A stretch of 38,557 nt of DNA, from assembly GCA_944325065.1 (NCBI GenBank), contig CALUYS010000016.1, positions 1 through 38,557 on the forward strand. The letters are read 5' to 3'. Below the pieces are notes generated by a model. That model saw nothing but the letters and a program-made list of their open reading frames with translations, was not told the DNA's origin and searched no databases. The translations under genes and the position numbers were made by a program. This stretch comes from Candidatus Gastranaerophilales bacterium (GTDB taxonomy: Bacteria > Cyanobacteriota > Vampirovibrionia > Gastranaerophilales > Gastranaerophilaceae). Positions within the stretch are counted from its first letter, which is position 1; each line of letters starts with the position of its first letter. This document shows, one piece after another, positions 6,551-15,392 of this stretch.

Positions 6551-7258
6551 GACTTCTTTTTTTATTTTAAAAGATTTTTCAAGGCTATTAAGAAGTTGTG
6601 CGTGTGTATTTGCCCTATAAAACTTACCTTTTGTAACTAAAGCTGTACAACGAAGTTCATCATTGGCTTTTTTATCGTTTAAATCGAAAGCAATTACATC
6701 AATAAAAATATCATCACGTGTTTGTATAAGTTTCATAGCGTATTCACAAGGGTTTTCATCACAATTTTCACCACCATCAGTTAAGAGAATAATACGTTTT
6801 TTACTTTTTGGATAATTTATAAAATCACTATTTACAGCTTGTTTTAAGGAATATGTAATAGGCGTCCAACCTGTCGCCTTTGTTGAATATAAACTTGCTA
6901 TAATATTTTGTTGTGCATTTTGTTTTGGAGAAACGAGTAATTCAGAAGCCGTGCAGCTTGTTATTGGGTTAAAACTATTTTTATGTCCGTAAACTCGAAG
7001 ACCTATATTAATATCATTTGGAAGACGCGATAAAATGTTTGAAATACTTTTTAAAGCAAGTTCTATTTTTGTTGTACCTTGTATTGTCTCATTCATACTA
7101 TTTGAAAAATCAACAATAAATAATATTAATTCTTTTGCACTACTTATACTATTACTTTGAGTATAATTATTAGGATTAAAAACTTTATACGATTGTGCAT
7201 AAACAATAGTTGATAAAAAGAATATAAAAACTATTAAAATGTAATGCTTTATTTTCAT
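6527..7258 (-). CDS. Secreted von Willebrand factor A domain protein
   Basis: 243 residues: a cleavable signal peptide (1-21, cut after VYA) and a single VWA domain. The metal-ion-dependent adhesion site is complete: DFSNS (D50, S52, S54), T132 in GWTPITYS, and D161 in LLTDGGENC. It should act outside the inner membrane, binding a protein ligand through a divalent cation. Three cysteines (about 102, 166, 171) could form disulfides. Similar stand-alone secreted VWA proteins have no fixed role. It overlaps the DUF3326 gene end to end, and the upstream 225 bp to rpmI are AT-rich. Confidence 0.75.
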   Translation of the reverse strand: MKIKHYILIVFIFFLSTIVYAQSYKVFNPNNYTQSNSISSAKELILFIVDFSNSMNETIQGTTKIELALKSISNILSRLPNDINIGLRVYGHKNSFNPITSCTASELLVSPKQNAQQNIIASLYSTKATGWTPITYSLKQAVNSDFINYPKSKKRIILLTDGGENCDENPCEYAMKLIQTRDDIFIDVIAFDLNDKKANDELRCTALVTKGKFYRANTHAQLLNSLEKSFKIKKEVSATIVPR

Positions 7259-7370
7259 ATAAAAAATATTGCATACAAGAAAAATTTTTTATATTGCCCA
7301 TACAAACTAATTTAAATATTATATTTAAAAAAATATATAGATAGAAATATTTACAAATATAAGTAAAAAG

Positions 7371-7399
7371 TTGCAAAAAAAAAATATTTAATGTAATAT
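7371..7399 (+). promoter_or_regulatory. Probable promoter of rpmI-rplT
   Basis: TTGCAA (7371-7376), 17 bases, TAATAT (7394-7399). It would give a leader of about 78 nt before rpmI. I could not identify an L20-binding mimic by eye. Confidence 0.45.
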
Positions 7400-7483
7400 C
7401 TAAAAATAAATGAAGCTCTTTTGCCTAATTTACAATATAAAGTAACGTGGCTAAAATTATGAAAAAAAGGAGAAAGAAAACAA

Positions 7484-7696
7484 ATGAAAAGTAAAATGAA
7501 AACACATCGTGCTGCTGCAAAAAGGTACAAAGTTACAGCAGGTGGTAAAGTTACAAGACGTAAAGCCGGTAAAAAACACTTACTTGCTCACAAAAGTCCT
7601 GCACGTAAAAATAGATTATCCTCAATGGTTGAAATTTCTTCAACACATTTAGAGTTGGTATCAAAAGAATTACCGTATATGAAGTATTCAAGATAG
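7484..7696 (+). CDS. rpmI: 50S ribosomal protein L35
   Basis: 70-residue basic protein of the large ribosomal subunit. Seen: the family N-terminus MKSKMKTHRAAAKRYKVT, then GGKVTRRKAGKKHLL and the K(S/T)PARKNRL segment. GGAG lies 11 bases before the ATG. It is followed after 23 bp by rplT. The usual upstream partner infC is absent here, so the canonical infC-rpmI-rplT order has been broken. Confidence 0.97.
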   Translation: MKSKMKTHRAAAKRYKVTAGGKVTRRKAGKKHLLAHKSPARKNRLSSMVEISSTHLELVSKELPYMKYSR

Positions 7697-7719
7697 AAAA
7701 TCAAGGAGGATAATTAAAA

Positions 7720-8070
7720 ATGAGAGTAAAACGTGGTAATGTTCTAAGAAAAAGACATAAAAAAATACTAAAATTAGCTAAAGGTTTCAAAGGTGCTCGT
7801 TCACGTATATTTAAAGTTGCTAATTGTGCTGTTATGAAAGCATTAAAATATCAATATCGTGACCGTCGTGTTTTAAAACGTAATATGCGTCGTTTATGGA
7901 TCGTTCGTATTAATGCAGCTTGTCGTTTATATGACTTAAGTTATTCTAAATTTATGAATCTTCTTAAAAAAGCTAATATTCATATTAACCGCAAAATGCT
8001 TGCAGAAATGGCTGTTAATGAACCTGATGCTTTCCAAATTATTGTAGAAAACGCTAAAACCGCCGCTTAA
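7720..8070 (+). CDS. rplT: 50S ribosomal protein L20
   Basis: 116 residues, standard length; binds 23S rRNA early in 50S assembly and represses its own operon in studied bacteria. Seen: [54 protein letters not shown], and a conserved C-terminal segment [23 protein letters not shown] precedes the start. It is the last gene of the two-gene operon and is followed by a strong terminator. Confidence 0.97.
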   Translation: MRVKRGNVLRKRHKKILKLAKGFKGARSRIFKVANCAVMKALKYQYRDRRVLKRNMRRLWIVRINAACRLYDLSYSKFMNLLKKANIHINRKMLAEMAVNEPDAFQIIVENAKTAA

Positions 8071-8095
8071 ATAATATTAATTTATATAATTTTGT

Positions 8096-8134
8096 AAAAA
8101 AAGCAAGAAAAAATATATTTTTACTTGCTTTTTT
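8096..8134 (+). terminator. Intrinsic terminator after rplT
   Basis: Long stem AAAAAAGCAAG / CTTGCTTTTTT with an A/T-rich inner part, ending in a T run. Because the 5' side is A-rich, it could also stop transcription from the other strand. Confidence 0.85.
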
Positions 8135-8176
8135 GTGCTATTATTTTTTTATAAAATATTAATTATGGGTTTTTTT

Positions 8177-9904
8177 ATGAATAAAAAAATAAATGGTTTT
8201 ACTTTAATTGAAATTATTTTAGTAATGGTTTTTATAGCTTTCTTATGGGTTTGTGTTGTTAAAATTATAAACAAAAATATGGAAAACAAGGTAAAAGTTT
8301 ATATGTATAATATTTATAACGAATTACAACACGCATCAAAAGCTGTAAATAAAAAACTTATTAATAACAATAAAAATGAAAGTATAAAAGATATATTGCT
8401 TAAAACAAATGCTATAAATTATTGTGATGCATTTGCTTCTAATATAAATACTTATAATTATATTGATTGTGTCCAAGGAACAACACAAATTATGATATCA
8501 AAAGATGTTAAACCTAATATTATAAATACCTATAATTGTACAAGAACTTATAATTATAATGTTAATTCAAGTGGTGTTTTAAATGAAATATATATTCCAT
8601 CTACATCCGAATATATAAATGATATTTCACCATATTCTTATAACTATAAAAATCTTATAAATGATAATGCAAAAATTGGTAATAAATATTATTCGTGTAC
8701 AAAAACAACAGAAGAAATCCCAAAATATGAAGAAAATGAAGCTACTGAGTTTAATTTAAACCAAAAAATAATAAGCCAAGCATTTGTTTCATCAAATAAT
8801 GTAAGTTTTTATTTTATAACAACTGAAAGTTTAGTTGATAATGGTTATAGTGAAAAAAATATATATAACTATACTGCAAATGTATATCAAGATGCAATAT
8901 GTGATGTAGCACCTACAGGTTCATTTTCTAAGTCTTCTTATAAAAATCTTTTTATTTACGAACCGTATCGAATTTTTGGTGGATATGGTGTAAGTTATAA
9001 TATTTCAAGTTTCTTAGGTAAATTAAATCAAATCCGTTTTGGTAGTGCAAGTGCAAGTGATATAGGGATATTTACAACTCAAAGAAATGTAAAAACTTGT
9101 GGTGAGCCTTGGAGTACTATCAAAAGTAAAATCCCAAATTTATACAATTCTGATAGATGTAAAACTTTTTTTAATCTATATAATTCTTATGGTAATAAAC
9201 AATGTTGTATATATGGATATACAAATAAAGGAGTTAAAAAATCTTGTAAACGAGGTTGGACAGGAAAAACTTGGGGAACTGTTTGTGAAAATCCCTATTG
9301 TTATGAAAGAATATGCCAAAGTAAAATTCCTTGTGTTCAAATGCCTTCAACTAATAATGACCCAAATGCTAAAGATCCAACAAATTTTTATAATAAATGG
9401 AGTAATTATTTTAAAAATTATAACAATAATAATATATTTTATAAAAGTGGTGTAAATTTATCAAATGTAAATGAAGGAACATTTACAACAAAAAAAGATA
9501 CAAGTGGAACTTCAAGCTTAACATATCCTAACCACTTTATATATGTAGCGATTGATAATGCTTTTAAATATGGAACTTATGGAAAAGATGTCTTTGCTTT
9601 TGAACATTTTAATACAAAAATAATACCGGTTGGAATCCTTGCTTATGATACAAATAGTCCTTTAAAATTTAATGTCATAACACGTGATACTAATACTAAA
9701 AAAATTAAACGTCTTAATAATGAACCGGTTAATTTTTGTGATGCTATGAAATATACAGGTGAAAATTTTTCAAAATACTGTGAATGTAAAGATGATAGTG
9801 GAAATATAGTAACTCAATATAAAGATAATATAAAAACAGATTGCTTGAATGGTTTTGGTTGTGTTCTCCGTCCAATATACCCAAACATTACTCGTTTTAA
9901 ATAA
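8177..9904 (+). CDS. Prepilin-type N-terminal domain protein with large Cys-rich ectodomain
   Basis: 575 residues from ATG 8177. The leader MNKKING is followed by FTLIEIILVMV, a classic type IV prepilin / pseudopilin signal: cleavage would fall after Gly7, with Phe at +1 and Glu at +5. I prefer this start because longer in-frame starts (GTG 8135, ATG 8165) would make an unusually long leader. The rest is a very large, Tyr/Asn/Ser-rich ectodomain, with more than 20 cysteines in its C-terminal half, including pairs (CC, CxC), suggesting disulfides or a bound metal. Normal pseudopilins are 120-200 residues. It may be a tip adhesin-like minor pilin or a lineage-specific surface protein; no pilus assembly genes are in the window. 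Confidence 0.75.
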   Translation: MNKKINGFTLIEIILVMVFIAFLWVCVVKIINKNMENKVKVYMYNIYNELQHASKAVNKKLINNNKNESIKDILLKTNAINYCDAFASNINTYNYIDCVQGTTQIMISKDVKPNIINTYNCTRTYNYNVNSSGVLNEIYIPSTSEYINDISPYSYNYKNLINDNAKIGNKYYSCTKTTEEIPKYEENEATEFNLNQKIISQAFVSSNNVSFYFITTESLVDNGYSEKNIYNYTANVYQDAICDVAPTGSFSKSSYKNLFIYEPYRIFGGYGVSYNISSFLGKLNQIRFGSASASDIGIFTTQRNVKTCGEPWSTIKSKIPNLYNSDRCKTFFNLYNSYGNKQCCIYGYTNKGVKKSCKRGWTGKTWGTVCENPYCYERICQSKIPCVQMPSTNNDPNAKDPTNFYNKWSNYFKNYNNNNIFYKSGVNLSNVNEGTFTTKKDTSGTSSLTYPNHFIYVAIDNAFKYGTYGKDVFAFEHFNTKIIPVGILAYDTNSPLKFNVITRDTNTKKIKRLNNEPVNFCDAMKYTGENFSKYCECKDDSGNIVTQYKDNIKTDCLNGFGCVLRPIYPNITRFK

Positions 9905-9940
9905 TTAAAGGCGACTATATACAATTTTACATAAACTTAT

Positions 9941-10039
9941 CGTCATTGTGAGAAAATCTTTGATTTTCGGGGCAATCCAATTATCTTATTTATGTTGAGT
10001 ATAGTTTTCACGGTTGCTACGCTAAAGCTCGTAGTGACG
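9941..10039. repeat. Dispersed palindromic intergenic element (CGTCATTG...TAGTGACG type)
   Basis: The ends CGTCATTG (9941) and TAGTGACG (to 10039) are near-inverted, and an internal GGCAATCC / GGTTGC pair is also inverted. The pattern matches the widely distributed short intergenic repeat that begins CGTCATTGCGAG and contains GCAATCC. Such elements are non-autonomous and fold into a long hairpin when transcribed. Only this copy lies in the window. Confidence 0.65.
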
Positions 10040-10163
10040 AATGTTTCATATTTAGGGTAAACTCGTATATAAATCCCTAATTAAATATATAAAATTGAAA
10101 ATTATTAATATAGCATTAATACTTTAATGTAAAACTATAATAATCATACATTAAGATGATTTT

Positions 10164-10193
10164 TTTTACGTATATTTAAACAATAAGTTATAA
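10164..10193 (+). promoter_or_regulatory. Probable promoter of the TPR gene
   Basis: TTTACG (10164-10169), 18 bases, TATAAT (10188-10193). The leader would be about 60 nt and ends in GAGGG (10249-10253), 9 bases before the TTG start. Confidence 0.5.
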
Positions 10194-10262
10194 TATCCGT
10201 CAACATAAATAATTGATATTATAACCAAATTCGGGAATTAAAATTTTTGAGGGAAAAAAGTT

Positions 10263-11957
10263 TTGTATAACGGTATTTACCCAGTAAACATACACTATAG
10301 TTATAAAACTGACCAAAACAAAAAAAAGGTTCAAAGCAAGGAAGAGGAAAACCAAAATCAAAACGGTAACCTCTCAAATGGCAATGCCCAGCTTACACAA
10401 GATGAGCTTCAACATCGTTATCACCAAAACACAATTAATAACTATCAAAACGCTCAAAATTTTAACCTAAATTCATATCAAAATAATCCATATAATCTTG
10501 TAAACAATAATAATAAACATTTAAAAAAAGTTATAAATATACATCAAATTGTTACGGATTTTAGAAAAACTCAAATAGCTATAAACGCACCAAATGAAAT
10601 AGTAAATGAAGTTAATAAATTTTTAGCAAAAGTAGATTATGAATCTAATTCTCAAAATCCAAACAAAAACTATATACAATCCAATTTAAAGGAAGCATCA
10701 AAACTTCTTGATAATTATATATCCAAAACATTAAACAAAGACTCTCACGTTGTTGAGGGTTGGTTAAATGCTCTTTTTTTACAGGATATTGATTATAAGA
10801 ATAATCCAAATGATATCAATGAAACATTCAAACTCAAATTCCCAAAAGGGTCAAAAGTTGATGAAAAAATATCTCAAAATTTAGATATTCTATATCCTAA
10901 TACACAATCATCTATTATAGAACAAAATGAAATAAATTTAAATAAAATTGAAGAAAAAACAACAAATGATATAAACTCTTTTGATAATAATATAAACTAT
11001 AACAATAATATTATAAATTTAGACAATAGAACTAATTTTATTGATAATCAAGAAATAACTAATAATAAAAAAGATTCTATTAAAGAAACAAATATTGTTG
11101 TAAACTTACCAAAACTTGAAAATGAAGAATTTAAAAATAATAATGTTACTTATACTTCAAGTCCTCATAATATACAAAAAAATTATATCCCGAAAGACAC
11201 TAAATTAAAAAGTTTGTTTACACAAGCTAAAATACTTGGCAATGCAAAAGATTATCAAAATGCTTTAAACTTTTATGAAGATGCATTAAATTATGCACAG
11301 GAAATAAAAGATAATCAAATTAAACCCATAATATATTATGAAGTAGCAAAAGTATACGATAAAACGGATAATACAAATTTAGCTATTGAATATTATGCAA
11401 ATGCAATAAATTTATCAAATGATAATAACAATATAAAAGCATTATCTCATATGGCATTAGGTAAAATATACGATGATTCATCTTTAATTGATACATCATT
11501 AAATCACTATATAGCAGCTTGTTCATATGGTGGAGAAATAGATAATATAAAACTCCAAAGTTTTGCTTTATACGATATTGGCAAAATATATGCTTCTAGA
11601 TATAACAAAGATACTGCTTTTGATTTTATTGAAACGGCAAAAAATATAGCTTGTGATACAAAAGACAGTAAAACTATTGGTAAAATATTTTCAAAATCAG
11701 CTAAAACCTATAAACATTTTAACGAAAATCTTCAAGCATTGAAAGATTTAAAAGTTTCAACAATAGAATATGATAAAACAACAAATAATTCGAAAAATCT
11801 AGTCGAAAATTATATTATGGCAGCTTCAATATTAATAGATTTAAATAATACAAAAAAAGCAAAATCGCTATTAAATAAAGCAATGAATATAGCAAATGAG
11901 GCAAAATTAAGTCAATATTTGCCTCAAATAAACAATTTAAATAAGTTTATTATCTAA
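10263..11957 (+). CDS. Asn-rich protein with C-terminal TPR repeats
   Basis: 564 residues, starting at TTG 10263 behind GAGGG. The N-terminal half (to about 310) is low-complexity and very rich in Asn, Gln and Lys, with an embedded folded-looking segment (about 85-190). The C-terminal half holds about six tetratricopeptide-like repeats (from about 315): LFTQAKILGNAKDYQNAL, YEVAKVYDKTDNTNLAIEYY, MALGKIYDDSSLIDTSLNHY and further copies. TPR solenoids bind partner proteins. No signal peptide or membrane segment is seen, so it is probably a cytoplasmic scaffold. I recognise no orthologue. It converges with the small secreted protein gene, 2 bp apart. Confidence 0.75.
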   Translation: MYNGIYPVNIHYSYKTDQNKKKVQSKEEENQNQNGNLSNGNAQLTQDELQHRYHQNTINNYQNAQNFNLNSYQNNPYNLVNNNNKHLKKVINIHQIVTDFRKTQIAINAPNEIVNEVNKFLAKVDYESNSQNPNKNYIQSNLKEASKLLDNYISKTLNKDSHVVEGWLNALFLQDIDYKNNPNDINETFKLKFPKGSKVDEKISQNLDILYPNTQSSIIEQNEINLNKIEEKTTNDINSFDNNINYNNNIINLDNRTNFIDNQEITNNKKDSIKETNIVVNLPKLENEEFKNNNVTYTSSPHNIQKNYIPKDTKLKSLFTQAKILGNAKDYQNALNFYEDALNYAQEIKDNQIKPIIYYEVAKVYDKTDNTNLAIEYYANAINLSNDNNNIKALSHMALGKIYDDSSLIDTSLNHYIAACSYGGEIDNIKLQSFALYDIGKIYASRYNKDTAFDFIETAKNIACDTKDSKTIGKIFSKSAKTYKHFNENLQALKDLKVSTIEYDKTTNNSKNLVENYIMAASILIDLNNTKKAKSLLNKAMNIANEAKLSQYLPQINNLNKFII

Positions 11958-11959
11958 TT

Positions 11960-12253
11960 TTAATAACTATCACGCCAATTGCTATAAAACTTAATATCAC
12001 GAATGCCAAATTCTAAACCATCAGTTCCAGGATTAAGATATTTATAGAATTTAATATAATTTTTTTCATTTTCAGGCTCAATAGGTTCGGCAAATAAATT
12101 TGTAGCCTTTAATTGTATTAAACGTATTGTCTCATCTGAATATCTAAGATTCTTTAAAACTGTAGTCGAAGTCATATCACTTGGCGTCATATATGCTTCT
12201 GACGCATTAATTCCTAAAAGCATTATAAAAAATATAAAAATAATTTTTTTCAT
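11960..12253 (-). CDS. Small secreted protein of unknown function
   Basis: 97 residues from ATG 12253; GGGAG lies 10 bases upstream. An in-frame TTG at 12268 is less likely, because it overlaps that ribosome site. A signal peptide MKKIIFIFFIMLLGINASEA is followed by a mature part of about 77 residues rich in charged and aromatic residues, with a PGTDGLEFGIRDIKFYSNW block. No cysteines remain after cleavage. It is last in the leftward cluster, after the metallo-hydrolase. I do not recognise the family. Confidence 0.65.
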   Translation of the reverse strand: MKKIIFIFFIMLLGINASEAYMTPSDMTSTTVLKNLRYSDETIRLIQLKATNLFAEPIEPENEKNYIKFYKYLNPGTDGLEFGIRDIKFYSNWRDSY

Positions 12254-12368
12254 CTTAATAACTCCCAACTTTTATAATAATATTTTAATGTATCTTTTAT
12301 TTTATTGCAAATTAATTTTTTTTAATTAAACTATAAACTTCATATACTATTTTTATTATAAAAATTTT

Positions 12369-13058
12369 TTATATTTTTTCAATATCAATTTCCTGATTTA
12401 CTTTCATAACAATACATTTTTGATTATTTATTTTTTCTATTTTTTCTTTAAACTCAAATACATTAGCTTTTATGGAATTAAAAGTGTTATAATGTATTGG
12501 TATTATAGTTTTAGCATTCAACATTTTAGAAGCAATAATAGCATCCTCAATACCCATAGTATAAAATCCTCCAATAGGACATAAAACTATATCAGGCTTA
12601 TAGATATCACCATAAAATTTTAAATCTGAATGTAAACTTGTATCACCTAAATGTAATATCTTTTTACCATTAATATCAAACAGTATTGAACTTGCACAAC
12701 CGCCATAAGAACCATCAGGACAAGATGATGAATGTTGGGCTTTTAAAAATAAAGCTGAACCAAATTCAAATTTTATTTCACCACCCAAATTTACACCAAC
12801 TGCATTTGCATTCATCTTTATACAATAATTTGCAAGCTCAAATATACAATATATAGGTGCTTTTGTATTTTTAGATATTTCTATTGCACAACCTAAATGA
12901 TCACCATGAGCATGGGTTACAAAAATATGTGTTAACAAATGATTTTTATAATTAAAATCTGCAAGCGGATTATTTTTTATAAACGGATCTATAATTAAGC
13001 CATACTTATTTTTGATGTTTATATAAAACCCACTATGTGATAAATACTTAAGAAAAAT
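12369..13058 (-). CDS. Metallo-beta-lactamase-fold hydrolase (UPF0173/YtkL-like) with apparent AUU start
   Basis: The HTHAHGDHLG-type zinc motif (THAHGDH), PIHYNTF and the late D residues show an intact metallo-hydrolase of the UPF0173 type. A start at TTG 12938 would remove the conserved N-terminal strand. Reading on upstream in frame gives FLKYLSHSGFYINI, then IIDPFIKNNPLA, both typical of the family start (YLGHSGF..., IDPF...NP). The frame opens right after the TAA of the upstream gene, where GGAGG (13070-13066) sits. The only suitably spaced initiators are ATT at 13058 (7 bases) or ATT at 13061 (4 bases). I therefore annotate 229 residues starting at AUU 13058. The cellular substrate is unknown. 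Confidence 0.75.
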   Translation of the reverse strand: MFLKYLSHSGFYINIKNKYGLIIDPFIKNNPLADFNYKNHLLTHIFVTHAHGDHLGCAIEISKNTKAPIYCIFELANYCIKMNANAVGVNLGGEIKFEFGSALFLKAQHSSSCPDGSYGGCASSILFDINGKKILHLGDTSLHSDLKFYGDIYKPDIVLCPIGGFYTMGIEDAIIASKMLNAKTIIPIHYNTFNSIKANVFEFKEKIEKINNQKCIVMKVNQEIDIEKI

Positions 13059-13070
13059 AATAAACCCTCC

Positions 13071-15353
13071 TTATATTAAATCTAATGTTTTTTTATAACA
13101 AGGTATAACAAATTTACTGTCATCACTATCTTTATTAGCAAAATCTAAATAACGATTTAAAGAACTTTCTTTTGCCTCTTTATAGTCTTTTTCATTAATA
13201 ATTCTTTTATAAACGTTATTTAATTCGCCTGAATAATTACCTAAAAACTGTGCATATTTTATAATATTATCCTTATCATCACCAGAACCATAAGCTTTTG
13301 TTTTTGCATCTGTACCTGATGGACGAATTTCAATAAATTTGTCAGTAAATTCTAAATATGTTCCATCACCTACAAATTTTATATCCTTTAAATTTGAAAA
13401 ATCAAGTTTTGAACCAAGCGAATTAAAAATCGTTATAACATCATTTATTGTTATTTTTTTATCAATTTTAGCTAATGCTAAAGTTAAAAAGAATAAGTCA
13501 TTTGACGTTCTTTTTGCTTCGCCTGCTTTTTTAGCCTCTTTTAATTTATTTATATCAGGTTCAGATTCATTATAATATGAAATATCTTCACGTACATCAT
13601 ATTTTGCTATAATTTTATTAGTATCAAATAAATGTAATAAAGCCTGTGATAACGTTAAACCTTTACTATTAAGTTTTGCAACAAGAGAACTTGCAACTAT
13701 AATAGCTTCAGTTGCTGATTTTTCTCTCATCGCTATTGCTATTCGTCCAGCTTTTGAAGTTATTAAATCATTTGAACCTATTATCATACCACCTGATTCT
13801 TCACCACCAAATATCAATCGTGGATTAACTCCAAGATTTATATCTTTACCAAAAACATCAGTAACAACAACTGGTTTTGTAGGATCTTCACTTATTTGTT
13901 TTTCAACCTTTTTCATAACGTTAGCTATTTCTTTAAAACCAACAGGAACATTGACAACTTTTATTTTATTATTATGAGCCCACTCATCCCAACTCATTGC
14001 AGACGCTGTTGTTTTTATTATAAAGCGAGGATGTTCATAAAACTTTCCTGATTTTTTCAATTGGCTATACCAAAAATCCATTATAAGTAAAAATGATTGA
14101 TTTGCTGTTAATACAGTTAAAACACGACCTTTATCAAGATTTATATAATCTATACCGGCTTCTTTTATTATATCTATATTTTTTTCATCTTCAATTTGAC
14201 AAACTGTTAATCTATCATGGTCAGGATCAGTTATTAAAACAGCTGTACCTATCGGATAGTCTTTTAATTTTTCTTTATAGTTTAATGTATCTATAACCGG
14301 AAAATATAGCTCTCCACTTAATTTAGTTGATAAAACTGTTGCATCTACAGAATAATCATAAAAAACTTTATTTCCTTTCGGATCGTGATCATATTTACCT
14401 ATACCATGAAAAAAAGGATCCTCTTCTATATTAAACCACTCAAAACTTTCACAAATTCCAAGTTTTGATAAAAGTTTGGATAATGTACGATAAGCACTCC
14501 CTCCAACATTTTCTATGACTGTTTTATATTTTGCATTCTTTATAAGTTCAATATTCTCATCATTCGCAACACCTGTTTTTAAATATTCATAATATAAGTC
14601 AATACCATCATTTATCTTTTCCATTATATTTTCATCAATATATTCACTATAATTTGCCGAAATTTTAATATCATAACTTCCATTTTTATCTGCATATTCA
14701 AAAATTTGTTTTATTTTATTAACAAACTCCAACGACTCTTCTGGCAAATATTGACTTCCCTGAGAGTTTAAATCTTTCGTTGCATTTTTTACACTTATAC
14801 CATGACTTGAAGTTATATACTCACCTCCCAATAAATCAAGTTTAAATGCTAAAAATGAAGCTAACCAAATTGGTATTGTTTTTCTATCTTTAGCTATTAA
14901 TGTTCTTATTTCTTGGGCTGCTTGTATTCTTGCAATAAGTTCTTGCATTTTTGAACTATTATATCGAACTTCTCGACCAACTATTTTATATATTTCTTTA
15001 TTTGGATATTTTTCTTTCGCAACCAATGCCTTTGCAATTGTTGCTAACATTATCCCTATCATATTTATTGGGAATCTTGTATCTTCAGGATATAAAATGT
15101 TTTGTGGACCTCTTATACCAGCTGTTGAAACTTTTGCTTCTTTTTCATAATTTATCAACCATTCATTTAAATTCAAACCCTCAGGATTTTTTTCTGCATC
15201 ATAAGGATACAAATATTCTCTCTTTAGTTTAAATATAAATTCGTCTTTATTTTCTAAATTAATTAATTTCCTTTCTTTTATATACTGTGGCGTTGATTTT
15301 TCAACTTGATTATTTAATTCATTTTCTAACTCTTTTATTTTATATTCTTGCAT
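13071..15353 (-). CDS. Phosphoglucomutase/phosphomannomutase-family protein, divergent active site
   Basis: 760-residue alpha-D-phosphohexomutase, longer than usual (450-580). Four motifs are recognisable. The phosphoserine loop is TSSHGIS (181-187) in place of TASHNP, with S183 still present. The Mg loop is DPDHDR (376-381), keeping DxDxDR. The sugar loop is GGEESGG (515-521), and the phosphate-binding loop RPSGT (676-680). It should interconvert hexose 1- and 6-phosphates, but the changed phosphoserine loop leaves the exact substrate open. Extra length lies between the first and second motifs and at the C-terminus. AAAGG precedes the start. It follows the prenyl synthase by 39 bp and abuts the hydrolase gene, so one operon is likely. 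Confidence 0.8.
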   Translation of the reverse strand: MQEYKIKELENELNNQVEKSTPQYIKERKLINLENKDEFIFKLKREYLYPYDAEKNPEGLNLNEWLINYEKEAKVSTAGIRGPQNILYPEDTRFPINMIGIMLATIAKALVAKEKYPNKEIYKIVGREVRYNSSKMQELIARIQAAQEIRTLIAKDRKTIPIWLASFLAFKLDLLGGEYITSSHGISVKNATKDLNSQGSQYLPEESLEFVNKIKQIFEYADKNGSYDIKISANYSEYIDENIMEKINDGIDLYYEYLKTGVANDENIELIKNAKYKTVIENVGGSAYRTLSKLLSKLGICESFEWFNIEEDPFFHGIGKYDHDPKGNKVFYDYSVDATVLSTKLSGELYFPVIDTLNYKEKLKDYPIGTAVLITDPDHDRLTVCQIEDEKNIDIIKEAGIDYINLDKGRVLTVLTANQSFLLIMDFWYSQLKKSGKFYEHPRFIIKTTASAMSWDEWAHNNKIKVVNVPVGFKEIANVMKKVEKQISEDPTKPVVVTDVFGKDINLGVNPRLIFGGEESGGMIIGSNDLITSKAGRIAIAMREKSATEAIIVASSLVAKLNSKGLTLSQALLHLFDTNKIIAKYDVREDISYYNESEPDINKLKEAKKAGEAKRTSNDLFFLTLALAKIDKKITINDVITIFNSLGSKLDFSNLKDIKFVGDGTYLEFTDKFIEIRPSGTDAKTKAYGSGDDKDNIIKYAQFLGNYSGELNNVYKRIINEKDYKEAKESSLNRYLDFANKDSDDSKFVIPCYKKTLDLI

Positions 15354-15392
15354 TTTTTTATTTTTCCTTTTATTTTTTTATAATCGTTATAA

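Larger units (their letters stand above)
9905..10262. other. Intergenic stretch with a palindromic element and a promoter
   Basis: No gene seen. It holds the dispersed element at 9941-10039 and, further right, the promoter and leader of the TPR gene. Confidence 0.6.
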
